Below, piece after piece: positions 44,052 through 55,798 of a stretch of DNA of 64,000 nucleotides. This DNA comes from Phanerodontia chrysosporium. Its lineage: Eukaryota; Basidiomycota; Agaricomycetes; Polyporales; Phanerochaetaceae. The position numbers and the translations under genes were made by a program. A model generated the notes under the pieces. The model saw only the letters and a list, made by a program, of their open reading frames with translations, did not search any database and had not been told where the DNA came from. Positions within the stretch are counted from its first letter, which is position 1; the number at the start of each line of letters is the position of its first letter. The DNA lies in assembly GCA_001910725.1 (NCBI GenBank), contig MJGA01000005.1, positions 1,364,001 to 1,428,000 of the forward strand. The letters are read 5' to 3'.

Positions 44052-46090
44052 ATGCAGTCTGCGACAGCACCGGCGGCGACAGCTCACACACCGCCCTTTG
44101 GCTACCTCTCCCCGCCCATCGACGGCTGCGACGCCTCGTCCGAGGACGGCGACACGCTCCAGACCCCGCTCACAGAGCACGACATGCACCACCAGCCGTA
44201 CGCCGTCTTCCACCAGAACTCGCACCGCTTCTCGCACGACCTCTACCCCGCCGACGCGCCGCGCGCCGACGATGCCGCCGCCAAGCCCGCCGCGGAGCAC
44301 CACGAGGCGTGTGCCCCGTTCTCCGCGCTCCTCACGCCACACGCGAGCGAGAAGCTCGCGCGCGGCGCCGGCGCAGCCGGCAGCGCGTTCTTCCCGCACT
44401 TCTCGCCGCCGCACGCGCTCGACCTCGCGAACGCGTCGCTCGAGTACAACCCGTTCGCGGCCTCGTTCGCCGCGTCGTACACCGCAGGGCGTGCGCCCGC
44501 GCCGCCGGCGCGCGAGCCGTTCACGCCGGATGCGCCGTCGTTCGACATCACCGACGGCCCGTTCGCGTTCATCGACGAGCGCTACGAGGAGGAGCAGCCC
44601 AGCCAGGTGCTGGCCCCGGTGGACCCCTGCGAGCTCTCCGCGTTGCCCGCGCTATCCATCTCCGCGGAACCCCTCGACGATTTCGACATTGGCGAGCAGG
44701 GCACGTCCCTGCTCCTCGCACCGGCGTCTGCACGACCTGACTTGCAACGTGCTGCGGCGTCCGAGAACCTCCTCCACGCCAAAGGGCGCATGTACTCGCC
44801 TCGTTTCCCTGCGGACCACTTCCTGAACCCGTTCTTCGTGACGAACTACGAGCTTGGCGACGAACTTGGCGCGGGAGGCTATGGATTCGTCATGACCGCC
44901 CGCCAACGCGCCGAAGGCTTCGAGGTCGCAGTCAAGTTCATCATCAAGGACAAAGTCCCTGACCACGCCTGGTGGGATGACGAGATGCTCGGACGGGTCC
45001 CGACAGAGGTGATGATAATGTCTCTCGTTGACCATGACAATATTGTCAAATGCGTGGACTTGTTCGAGGACGAGCTTTACTTCTATCTCGTGAGTGTCCA
45101 GTGCTATCCGTGGGTATATGCGGGTTTATGAATTGGCTACAGGTCCAGGAGCTCCATGGGACACCTTGGGTGTCCAAGAAAAAGAAGCCCAAACAGATTA
45201 CCGCGCCCGGGAAGCTGGTCGTTCCGTCCCCCACACTGTCCACCCCTTCTTTAACCCCTTCACCTTCTACGGACACCGATACATCGCTTCCGCCCACTCC
45301 ATCGCAGATACCTATTGACCTTCCAGATACCAATCAACTTCTCCCTGAGCCTCCAAAGAGCATCTCACATGACTCCGATATGACGCTTGTTTCCGAGCCC
45401 ACTGGCGAAGACGCCTCCAAATCCTTGGAAGTGAATAAGCAGAATAGCGCCGAGGAGGATGATACATCCAGTCAGGGAGTGCACCTCCATGCGCCCGTGC
45501 CCCGGCCAAACTTCTCTCGCCGCCCATCGTACGACCTTTTTGAATGCATCGAGCAGAGCAAACACAAACGGCTTTCAGAGAACCACGCGCGTTACGTGTT
45601 CGCCCAGGTTGTCGAGGCGGTATACTACCTCAACAGCCAGGGCATCACCCACTGCGACATCAAGGACGAGAACCTCGTCATCGACGCCGAGTACCGCGTG
45701 AAGCTGATCGACTTTGGGAGCGCAGTCGTCGCGGACCCGTTCGCGCCCCCGCCGTTCTACACGGTCTTCTTTGGGACGACGGCATACGCGTCGTCCGAGA
45801 TTTTGCGCAAGTTGCCGTACCGCGCCGCGCCGGCCGAGGTGTGGACGCTCGGTGTGCTGCTCTCGTACCTCCTCACGGGCCACTCGCCGTTCCCGACCGA
45901 GCAGGACGCGATTGACGGCCGCATCGTTGTACGCGAGCGCGGCGCTGCCGGACGCCTCTCCCGCGCCGCGCTCAACCTCATGGCGCGCTGCCTCGAGCGC
46001 GACCCCGAGCGCCGCGCGGACATTGCAGAGGTCCGCGGGCACCGGTGGCTCCAGGGCGCGCTTGAGCGCGGGGCGGAGCCCGAGGTCTGA
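44052..46090 (+). CDS. Ser/Thr protein kinase, PAS-kinase (PSK)-like catalytic domain
   Basis: The first 270 residues are disordered (MQSATAPAATAHTPPFGYLS). The kinase domain begins FFVTNYELGDELGAGGYGFV, with the ATP lysine in VAVKFIIKD, EVMIMSLVDHDNIVKCVDLF and the hinge YFYLVQELHGTPW across an intron (45090-45141). About 115 Ser/Pro/Thr-rich residues then interrupt the fold. It resumes at SYDLFECIEQ, the catalytic loop ITHCDIKDENLVID (HCD instead of HRD), LIDFGSAV, GTTAYASSEIL and VWTLGVLLSYLLTGHSPFP, and ends at 46088-46090. CDIKDEN and IDFGSA are typical of yeast Psk1/2 and PASK, which couple nutrients to carbon use. No PAS domain was seen, so the call is to the catalytic branch only. Confidence 0.83.
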
Positions 46091-46916
46091 GCAGCCTATA
46101 CGATACTCTCCTGCCACTACTTTATCATGCGGTATAATTCGTCTCTCGTAGTCGCGCGATCCCCAGTCTTGCCTTATTCATTGATTCTTCTTTTCGTTTA
46201 CCTTTCACGCCGGTTTTCTTCGTGCACATCCGTAGCTCTCCCCGTTTTGTACCTCCCCTGTCTCGCCGATGTAGCAGTCTCTTGGAATGTGTGTACGGAC
46301 TGGTCTGTGTACTAGCGTAGCTGAGAGTATTTGTAGAGTGTACAGTAGTGTACAATTCCTGTAATTTGTCATGATGTCTCAATGTCATTTCGAGTGTGCG
46401 GAATCGCGTAGTAGGTCTGGTTCCTCTAGATCGGGCATCTGCATGTACTCTCAGACATGCTCTGTTACAATCCTCCTGATAGAATGGATGGCATTGCGGG
46501 ATGATTGATAAGAAGGGGTATTGCGCTGTGAGGTGAACGACGGACGATGATGCTATGCTAATGTCTAATATGCTAGATGCTATGGAGCTATGTGCGGAAT
46601 GATCTGAGGATGAACGGGAGTAACGTGCAATGGGTAACTGTCCAAGGATAGGGGGCGATACTATGGCTACAAAAGCATACAGCGACGGGAGATGGGTGTT
46701 ATGCAAGTATGGAGCGAGCAGAGACAGTCAGTAGGCAAGGGCGGTGTCAGGACCAGACGTTGTGAGAGTACAATGGCAAGAGTGAGGCGCCGGAAAGCTT
46801 GACACTATGTGTGTGATATCGAGCAGATGCAAGGACGAGGAAGGTGTGCGCGTGTGATGCGAAAGAGAACGGTGCGTGTGTCGAAGCGGAACGCGGCGGG
46901 TGGCATTTCGCCCCGT
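46091..46916. other. Convergent intergenic region
   Basis: About 825 bp between the 3' ends of two kinase genes. It is more AT-rich than its surroundings and shows no coding sequence. Confidence 0.5.
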
Positions 46917-49776
46917 TCAGGCCTTTGGCGCAGCCTTGCGCCGCGGGGGCTTCTTTGCGCCCCGGCAGCGCGTCCGCGACTCCACGGGTGGCGCGCACTG
47001 TGGCGGGGCGTACACGAGCGGGAGCACACCGTGCCGGGGCGCGCCTGCACCGCGCGAGAGCGGGCACGGCGACGCGAGGCTGTCGGGCTGCCCCGCGCGG
47101 CCGTCCGAGACGAGCGACGACGACGACGACGAGCGGCTGGAGACGCGCATGGAGCGCAGCCACGCTGCCGTGCCGTCGCCGGGGCAGGCACTGAGGGCGC
47201 ACGGCGCGTCGTGCAAAGTCTGTGGGTCGGGCACCGGCGCGAAGACGGCGTCGGCGGCCCACGAGTCCGAGACGGCTATCCGGCGCCAGGAGGCGGCGGA
47301 CGCGAGTGACAGCGAGGAGGTCGAGCTCGCGGGGAGGAGCGGCGCGGCGGGCTGCGCGGCAGGTGTCTTTGGGACCAAGGGCTTCGTGGAGGGCGTGTGT
47401 GCCGGGAGCACCGGCTGCGTGGCGCCGGAGGGGCACGTGTCAAAGCGTATAGAGCTGTCGGCGGGAGCGCATGTGGCCGTGGCGCCCCAGGTGGCGTATT
47501 CGATGGCGGGTGTGGCGAGCGACGGCTCGCAGTCCGTGTAAGGCGAGGGCATGTTGTCGGCGACGAGAGCGGGCGTGGCGCAGAAGTAGTGCTCCTCGTT
47601 GGCAGGGGAGGCGGGTGCGGTGGGCGCGAGGAGCGGAGAGATGAAGGTGAAGTCCGGATATGAGTCGTGTGTAAGATGCATGTAGTCGTCGTCGGCTTCG
47701 CGGGGAACGTCCTCAGGGCCAAAAGTCTCGGGCTCCCAGTCCCGGAAAGCGTTCCCGTACGGGTTTCCAACCTGGCCGGCGTCCATCTCGGTCCAGTTGC
47801 TGCAGCAATGCGTCAGCGAAAGGCAAAACAGATGGCGTGCAAAACTCACGTGTCGATGAAGAACCTGTGGTACTTGAGCTGCGCGGCGGACGGGCGCCGC
47901 GCCTTGCTCGTTCTGAAGACCTACATGGAAAAGGCTGAGTTACGAACCGAGCACAGTACAACATAGGATAGAGCCTACCGAGTTCAAAAGCGAGTGAAGC
48001 TGCGCGGGAATCTCGTCCCCGCTGAGCCACTCGTCCAAGGTCGCGGAGAAGAGGATATTCGTGTACGCATCCAAGTCGCAGAAGTCAGCCGAATTCAGGG
48101 GCACCTAGACACGCAGATCAGCCGCCGACCATTCTGGACACAGACAAGCACGTACCCGCCCAACAGCCATCTCAAAGAGAGTGATGGCGTACGCCCAGAT
48201 GTCGCTCGCGTATGAGTAGTCGTGATCCTCGTAGACTTCTGGCGCCAGGTACGATAACGAACCGCACAAGTCTTGGCCGCGCACAACACCGTCTGTGGCG
48301 AACTGCGCGAGACCAAAGTCGCCAATGACGAGCTTTCCGCCAGAGATGTAGATGTTTGCGGGTTTGATGTCGCGGTGCACGATGCCGTGCGCATGGATCT
48401 TCCCAATACCGGAAAGCTGCCCGGAAGCGGTGTTCAGACTTCAGACTGAGAAGAAGGCAGAAAGACGTGTAGCGCGCACCAGCTGAGCTGCCCAGTAGTA
48501 GAACATGTCATCATCTAGAGGTCGATATTTGTGCAGAAAGTCAGTGAGGTCACCCTGGTCGCACAGCGGCTTTTGGGGGAAGATCTGCTGAGCACCCGCT
48601 TCAGGAAAGCGGATGGAAACGTACTCACCGTCACGACATAGAAACTGCGCTTGTCGTGGAAGCTGGCCAGGAGCTCGAGCATGCCGTGCGTGCCATCGAG
48701 GGCCCGCATTGTCGCCTGTTCGTAGCGCACATGGCTGGACGAGCGGACGCCCTTGTGTGCGATCTTGACGACTACGGCCCGGCCCGTGGCGCGGTGCCAC
48801 CCGCAGGAGACCCGGCCCCAGGCCCCTGAGTGGTAGTCGTGTGCAAGGGCAAAGTCGTTGATGGTGAGAGTGTGTTTAGTATGGGCAGCGGCATCGATCG
48901 GTGCGTCTGGAAGGGGGGTAGAGGGCAGGAGGCTGCTGGTTGAGAGGAGGAGATCTCGACGATGGGAAGGTGGGAGCGTGGGGTTTCGTCGATGACAGGA
49001 AGCTTGACGGTCTGGATCTCGTCGATGGTAGGAAGCTTGTTAATCTGGGTTTCGTTGGTAGGAAGGTGTTCGATGAGTTGTATTTCGTCACTTGCAATAG
49101 CTCCGGTAAATGCAATCTCGATGGCAGGCACTGTCAGGCTGGTATGGAATTCTTCGATGGCAGAAAGTTCTTCGATACAGTGGATCATCTCAGGCATAGA
49201 AAGTTCGTCAATCGCAGAGGCATATTCGATCATTTGGGTTTCTTCTTTTGATATTTCGACGACGGGGTTATTCTCTGACGACGGGAGGTCTGCAAGCTCA
49301 GCGGCCGGAGGCTCAGAGGCGAGCTCGGGCGCCGCAGGGGCATCCGCGATGATCTCGGCGAGCTCTGCCACACGAGCAGCAAAAACGCCCGCCGAATCGC
49401 GCTGCGAAAACCAGGCTCAGCTGGCTGCATGCGAGGCGAGCGAGACCGCTCACGATGCGACGGTGGAAGTCAGGCTCGACGTCGAGCCGGAGGGAGTGCC
49501 GGACGGACAGCACCTGTGCGGCATGCGCAGCCTCAAAGAGGTACTCGATATAGATCCCCTCCGCCGCCTTGTCGGTCGCCTGCGCAACAGGAGTTCGTTA
49601 GAAAGGGCAGGCGCTGTAGCTCGGCGGATGCGCACCTCGCGCATGGCGGCGGCGTCCTTGACGGCCTCGGGCTTCCGGATAGCCTGCGGCTCGCAAACGT
49701 TGTCACAAACATTGTCAGTCTTCTTCTTCTTGCGGAACGCCGTCTTGAGGCGGCCGAGGAGCTGCAGCTTGGCCAT
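46917..49776 (-). CDS. Ser/Thr protein kinase with repeat-containing N-terminus and long disordered tail
   Basis: The start is probably ATG 49776 (MAKLQLLGRLKTAFRKKKKT); an in-frame upstream ATG at 49875 is possible. After GIYIEYLFEAAHAAQVLSV comes a degenerate acidic/hydrophobic repeat region (48930-49260). The kinase domain follows: NDFALAHDYHSGAWGRVSCG, VVVKIAHKGV with the ATP lysine, LCDQGDLTDFLHKYRPLDDD, HAHGIVHRDIKPANIYISGG, KLVIGDFGLAQFATDG, GSLSYLAPEVYEDHDYSYAS and DIWAYAITLFEMAVGR. A tail of about 300 residues, rich in Ala, Pro and Ser, ends in basic KKPPRRKAAPKA at 46917. One base is missing near 48915, in a run of six G, just before the kinase domain. I cannot place it in a named kinase family. 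Confidence 0.78.
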
Positions 49777-51067
49777 GGTGGTGTGTCTTGCTGGCGGCGG
49801 TCGCAGCGGGTATGGTGCTGGAAAGATGTCAAGGAAAACCGTGGGCTTACCTATGGCGTTTTTGTGCAAATCCAACGAGGTGCTAACTGGGTCCAGTCAG
49901 CTTTCTCGAGGCTGACAGACCGACGTCGACGAGTCTCATGTCGATCGCGACTGCCAGCTCCTCGAAGTGGTCAGCCCGTTTCGACGCCAAATCTCCAGCC
50001 CGTCCAGCCTTTCTGCAGACCTTGAGAGCTGGTTGTTGCGTAGCTATGTGATAGCATTGAGCAGGTTAGCTGCGACCTAAGTCTGGGTTGAGCGCAACCC
50101 AAACTATTTCGCTAATTTCCCGGCGGCAGTTCCCGAGCGCCACAAGGCGCTCCCAGAATGGAAAGTCTCGCTCGACCGCCGAATATACCTGGACTTACAG
50201 ATCTTACACAATTTTTACTCGTCGTAAAATGGCATGACCATGATAAGGAACCCTCGTACCAGATTTTTCGCACTCTCGCGGCCCTGCAGCGACTTTTACG
50301 TCCGCATGACGAGCAGGACATCTGGGGCACTACTCAGCTATTTGCTGGGTATTCCGTGAGCCGCGCCGCCGCACAATAGGCGGCTCCAGGGACGCCTACA
50401 GCGCGGAGCATTCGTGACGCTTCCCATCAAGTGTCTGCTGCAGCGCGCGCGCAGACGCCTGCACATGGCGCGCGTTCCATCCGCAATGCCGTGGGCAATG
50501 CTCGTCACGACCAAACAACCCATCGCGAGGCAGCCTGAAACTGTCCGCGAGACGTCGTGTCATTAATGTATATCATGCTCGCATAGACGGAACAGGTCCG
50601 CGACGATCACGCAGCTGTTGCCACTTGCGCTCATACGCACAAGCTTTACTTGCTACCGTCCGCTTCGCAACTGCACCGCACTTCTGCATCGCACACCCCC
50701 CGTCATACAGCGCGCAGAAATCAAGCCATGGGCGCACGCTGGCAAAGGCGCAAGAGACACATCCCGGTTGCAAACCGTTTACATATTTGAGACATAAGCA
50801 TACACGGACAGGTCTAGTTCCACAACAGCGAGCAGAGCGCGGCCAAGGACGAGGAGAGCCGCATGCTCCCCGTCCCTTCCAGGGCCGGGCATTGTACAGA
50901 TGTGCGTCCGTCGGCGTCCCGCACGCGGGAGTGCCGCGGGGCAAAATCTACAGCAGTGTACAACAAGAGAGTGAGAGAGCAGAGAGCAAGGTGAGATAGG
51001 CGTAAGTTAGTGATCCGGACGCTGAAGGGCGGAGCGCGAGCGCGGCTCGCGCGGTGAGCCATGCCGT
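49777..51067. other. Intergenic region, 1.3 kb
   Basis: This lies between the start of the kinase gene and the 3' end of the secreted glycopeptide gene. A 73-codon open frame at 50158-50379 has no conserved motif. I see no gene here. Confidence 0.5.
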
Positions 51068-52249
51068 CTAGTGGCGGCCGCCGTGGAGCGCGAAGAGGGC
51101 GCGGGCCTCGTGCTCGGCGCGTTCGTCGCGCGTCAGCTGCGGGGGCACGCGGCGGCGCACCATGCGCTTCTTGTTCTTGCACGAGCCGCGGTCGACGGAC
51201 GGCGACGCGGACGGGGCGGCGGAGGTGTGGCTGACGGCGATGAGCGTCTCAGTCGCCTTTGCCGGGGCGGGGTGCGTCGTGGCGGGCGTGGGGGACGGAG
51301 TGTGGGAAGTGGAGGACGAGCTGTGGGTAGCTGGCTTGCCAGATCCTCCGACGACAAGCGCGTTCGAAGAGGCGTCACCGCAGAAGGTGATGAGCAGGTT
51401 GACCTAGACAGGCTGTGAGACGAGATCGGGTGTGCGTAGGGCGGCATACGCTCACATCATTCGACTCGCACTGGACCTGGACCTGGTTGTCGTCGAAGAC
51501 GTGGAAGGCAGTCTTGCACGAGCCGCTGGAGCAGGAGGCGCCCTGGCCGTTGCAGCCATTGTAGTAGCTGTCACGAAAGCGCCGACGTGAGACGGCAGGT
51601 CTCGGCAGAGATGGAGCAAGCCAGCGTACCTGAATGAAGTCGGCACGTTAAGCGCGTGACTGCATCATGGAGTCAATTTAGCCCGAGGAGGAGCAAAACA
51701 TCAGCGACGTGGACGCACGGAGGGATGAGGCTGAGGTCCGTCGAGGAACCGCCCCCGGGGACGGTGGGGTTGACGAGGGTCATTTCCATGAGCGTGCAGC
51801 CCTCGCCGTTGAAACCACAACCGCCTACGAGCGTGAATCAGAGTCACCAGCGGCTGCAGAATAATTTGGCACACACCAGTCTGGAGGTAACTATCGAACA
51901 GCCACATCAGCTCTACTCCGAAACATAGAGATGAGACAGACTCACGCAATCGCGCCAGAGATGACTCCGTTGTAGGTGTACGGTTCGCCAGTCGAGACGA
52001 CCTTGCCACCGACAATGAGCTGGGGCTGTATACGCGTGTCAATTCTGTAGACAAGGGCATTACTCGGTTTGGAAGCGCACCGTTCCCTTGCCACACCTGA
52101 CAATAGGCGGTCAGCGCAGGGTCCGCTTGAGTCAGAAGACACACGTACTGGTTGTCGAAAGAAATGGTGTGCTGTTCCGCACGGACCGCAGAGGACACGG
52201 ACAGGACGGCAGCGAGACCGAGGAAGACCTTAACGAGAGTGGGGGCCAT
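51068..52249 (-). CDS. Secreted thaumatin-like 'glycopeptide' family protein
   Basis: The signal peptide is MAPTLVKVFLGLAAVLSVSS. The mature region, assembled across about six introns, reads HTISFDNQCGKGTPQLIVGG, KVVSTGEPYTYNGVISGAIA, YLQTGGCGFNGEGCTLMEMT, LVNPTVPGGGSSTDLSLIPP, YYNGCNGQGASCSSGSCKT and AFHVFDDNQVQVQCESNDVN. The Cys spacing and these blocks match the small secreted glycopeptide group within the thaumatin-like superfamily, common in Agaricomycetes and of unknown role. A Ser/Thr/Pro tail (HSSSSTSHTPSPTPATTHPA, possible O-glycosylation) and a basic C-terminus (NKKRMVRRRVPPQLTR) follow, with the stop at 51068-51070. A TATTTAA element lies about 60 bp upstream of the ATG. The basic end extends beyond the typical domain. 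Confidence 0.82.
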
Positions 52250-52309
52250 TGCGAAGCGAGAAAGCTGGAGACAGGCGGGGAAAGACAGGAAGTGAGCTAG
52301 CCGCGTAGC

Positions 52310-52316
52310 TTAAATA
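52310..52316 (-). promoter_or_regulatory. TATA-like element of the glycopeptide gene
   Basis: TATTTAA on the minus strand, 61-67 bp upstream of the ATG at 52249. Confidence 0.45.
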
Positions 52317-53221
52317 CGGGCAGGTCGTGAGACAGAGAGCGTATGCCGCAAGGCGAGGGAGAAGGAACGGAAGGGACGAGGTCTTCAAGGGTCTGCTCGA
52401 CGTTCGAGTGAGGATGGGAGATAAAAGCGTCCGCGAGCGCTGAGCGTATATTAGACGTTGGCGCGCGGCAGTTGCCGAAGAGCGCGCGCGCCTCCCGCCC
52501 GGGCCCGCTTTGTTTCGAGGGTACGTTGAATTATTGCCCTGAGAGCTCAGAGCCTCATGTCTTCAATGTTTTCGCCGCCCACTCACCTCCGAGACCGTGA
52601 TGTATCCCAAGCATGGCGTTCTCGCCATGGCCTCACAGCGCATCCAGACGGCGACTGTACGTACATACGCACAGTGGATGTCCTGTCGCCGTGGTGAGAA
52701 AGATGCCAGAGTGCGGGAATCGTGTCATGACGGATCGGGGAACTCACTTCATTCTGTCCACCGTGTAGACCGCCGAGCGTATTGTACACTGGATGCATGC
52801 TCCAGCCTGATGCAAACCACACCGTTATCACCGCGCCGGCGACGCTCTGCCTGCCAGCAGTCCAGCTTCGCGCCGATGCATCGTGACTCCCGCAGTCAGT
52901 GATGTATGATACCGTGTCGGAGGGACGACGCGAGACACTCGGAGGACCGGACGTACGGAGTGCCAGATCGTACACACTGTCCTCCCGCCTAGGGCCTCCT
53001 CATTGTGCGTACGTAGGAAGCCATAGGAGTCATACTGAGCGCGCCCCGCAGCAAGCCAAGGGTGGTCAAGGTTCGCCGAAGGCTCGCGCCCGCCGCGCCG
53101 CCGGACGTAAACGAGGCAGTTTCACTTTCGTCCGCGGTCCTCGGGCTCACGGTTCGAGACGTATCAAACGTCCCTGCACGCAGCCAACTCGACGCGAGAC
53201 CGTACGAGGCCGGAGCTGTCA

Positions 53222-53228
53222 TATAAAT
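53222..53228 (+). promoter_or_regulatory. TATA box of the P450 gene
   Basis: TATAAAT lies about 107-113 bp upstream of the inferred P450 start at 53335. Confidence 0.5.
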
Positions 53229-53334
53229 GAGGATATTCCGTCCTCAGGAGGCACCCCGTCTTCCCTGGTAACGACACGCCCCCGACATCCTCACCATCTT
53301 ACCAGCCGAGACATACACCCTGCGCATATCCAAT

Positions 53335-55464
53335 ATGGTCGACCGTGTGGACCCCAGGCTCATTCTGGGCTCCTCGAGTTTGGTGAGTGTTGTATCCATG
53401 CCCGTCATTAATGCTCAATAATATGAATGGCGCGCTGCAACCAGGCGTGCTATCTGATCTACAAGCACTCTGAGCCAAATAATATCCCAGCGCACGCCGC
53501 GTTGCTGCTTGGCGTGCCTGCTCTGCTGGTCCACCAGCTTGGCACACACTGGTCGATCCTCCAGCAGGGCGGCGCGTTCGTGGCCTACTGGGCCCTGATC
53601 CTTGCCTTCACAGGGCTCTACCGCCTGTCTCCCATACATCCGCTCGCACGCTATCCTGGGCCAACTCTGGGCAAGCTGAGCAAGATCTACCTGTCCTACC
53701 TGAGTGCGCGTGGGATATATACCGTGTCATCAAGGGATGGCATGACAAGTACGGCGACGTGGTCCGTATCGGTGCGTGTCTTTCTCGCTGTGGCACGTTC
53801 GTATCCCTCATTGTCTTGTAAGGCCCGAACGAACTCTCTTTCCGACATGTTGATGCGTTGCAGCCTATTATGGGCACAAAGTACACAGTGAAGGGCCCAT
53901 GTGCGTACAATTACTACCTCGTGCTGCCAGATATGTCCGCCCTAATCTGGAACAGACTATGACACCAGGACAACCCCGGAACAAATCACTCAAATGGATG
54001 GTATACGAGACTATTCCGTGCATGGCCAACGCAGAAAACCGTGGTTAAGGGCCATGAGCAGTGCCGGCCTCAAAGGCTTCGAGCCAATCGTCAAGATGAA
54101 AGCCCTCGAGCTTGTCGAGGAGCTTTCAAAGAAAGTGGGCGAGATTATTGACATGTCCGAATGGATGAACCTTTTCGGGTGCGTCGGCTTTCAGCTACCA
54201 GGGTCGCCCAGTCGTCTGACAACGTCACCGGCAGTTTCGACTTCATGGGCCATCTTGCCTTTGGCCGGGAGTTCGGTCTCCTAAAGAGTGGAACGACCAT
54301 GATGACATGATTCGTACTGTGGAGGACGGGGTGTAGTGCGTGTTGCATCCCGTCTCTGCCCGCGCCTGTACTCACCCAACTTCCCAGCGGCGCGGGCGTG
54401 ATCTCGCATATCCCCTGGATCCTGCCTTTCCTTGTGCACTTCCCGCCCGCAATGAAGGGCCTGCGCGCCATGCAGCAGATGGCGCTACCTTCGCGCGGGA
54501 GCGCACGCAGAAAGGGTCGACGACGAAAGATATCTACTACTTCCTGGTCAGTCCGTGCGCCGCACCGCGTCTCCCGCACACACTCACGCCGCACAGACGG
54601 AAGACGAGGGCGCGGCGCAGAGCGGCGCGACGCACGACGAGGTCATCGCGGACGGCATGCTCGCGCTCATCGCCGGCTCGGACACGACGTCGATCGCGCT
54701 GAGCCACGTCTGCTACTTCCTGCTGCGGCACCCCGCGTGCGCGGCGCGCCTCCGTGCGGAGGTCGACCGCGCGTTTCCGCCCGGCGAGGACGTCCTCGAC
54801 TTTGCGCGCCACGCGGACATGCCGTACCTCAACGCGTGCATGTGAGTGCCCCCCCCCCCGCGCCACCCTGCGTGTTCGTCACCGAGCGAGGACTGCGTCT
54901 GACGGGTGCCCGTGCGATAGAAACGAAGCCCTGCGGCTGCTCCTCCTGGCCTCGGCGGCCTCCAGCGCATGGTGCGGCGCGGGACCGGCGGCGCCATGAT
55001 CGGCCCACAGTGCGTGCTGTCCCCTCGCCTGCGAGCCGCGCCGCGCCGCGGAACTGACCCCACCCCGCCCCAGCTTCGTGCCCGAGGACACCAAGCTCTC
55101 CGTGCACCTCTTCTCGCTGATGCGCGACGCGCGCGAGTTCGCGCCGCTGCCGGACGCGTTCTGGCCGGAGCGCTGGCTTGCGCAGGACACGTATGTGCTG
55201 CCGACGGGCGACGCCGTCAGCAAGGAACACGTCACGACGAACCGCGCCGCGTTCATCCCGTTCTCCGTCGGCCCCCAGAACTGCGCAGGCAAGGCCCTCG
55301 CGCTCGTCGAGCTCCGCGCGGTGACGTGCGCGCTCGTGAGCAAGTTCGAGCTACACAAGCCCAAGGACTACGACTTGGATCAGTGGGAGGGGGATTTGCT
55401 GGATTTGTACATCTCCATCCGCGGGAAACTTCCCGTAATACTTCAGGCGAGGCAGGGGCGATGA
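53335..55464 (+). CDS. Cytochrome P450 monooxygenase, membrane-anchored
   Basis: The first exon (ATG 53335, MVDRVDPRLILGSSSL) splices to ACYLIYKHSEPNNIPAHAAL. Two hydrophobic N-terminal segments (HAALLLGVPALLVHQLG, GAFVAYWALILAFTGLY) precede the Pro-rich hinge HPLARYPGP, as in ER-anchored fungal P450s. Catalytic motifs are the I-helix LALIAGSDTTSIALSH, the ExxR motif NEALRL, PDAFWPERWL, and the haem-binding FIPFSVGPQNCAGKALALVE with the ligand Cys. It ends LPVILQARQGR at 55462-55464. Two bases appear lost, near 53712 (before DIYRVIKGWHDKYG) and near 54935 (after the ExxR). The protein resembles multicopy Agaricomycete families; the substrate is unknown, and no neighbouring genes suggest a metabolite cluster. 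Confidence 0.9.
54849..54859 (+). repeat. C11 homopolymer in a P450 intron
   Basis: Eleven consecutive C follow the donor of the intron after LNACI. Homopolymers of this length are error-prone sites in long-read data. Confidence 0.8.
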
Positions 55465-55798
55465 AGCAGTCCGTTCACTTCCCACAAGGAACAGATCCCT
55501 TCACAGTTTATAAGTCATTGGGACTCAAGGATATGCACTCGTCAAGAGCCAATGGTCCACGGAACTACGATGTATTAAGGAGAGTACCCGAAAGAAGTAG
55601 AAAATGACCGGGGGTTGTGGTATGACAATGGCGAACAGTGCAAATAGACCAGATGCTACATATCATAAGTACTATCAAGAGGAGGATGGGGAGGTAAAGG
55701 AAACATTCCAAACTCTAAACGAAGGGTAGCGACGTCCAGGGGGCTAGTCTCAGGGAAAATTATACATATAGCGACGTACACAAAAGATCGTGGGTTAT
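55465..55798. other. Convergent intergenic region
   Basis: About 330 bp between the 3' ends of the P450 and Sec7 genes. It is AT-rich with no coding signal. Confidence 0.5.

Larger units (their letters stand above)
52250..53334. other. Divergent intergenic region
   Basis: About 1.1 kb between the glycopeptide and P450 starts. Apart from core promoter elements at either end, I see no gene or repeat. Confidence 0.5.

Noticed and set aside
50158..50379. 73-codon plus-strand open frame
   Set aside because: No motif, no plausible neighbouring exons and no promoter signal; consistent with chance.
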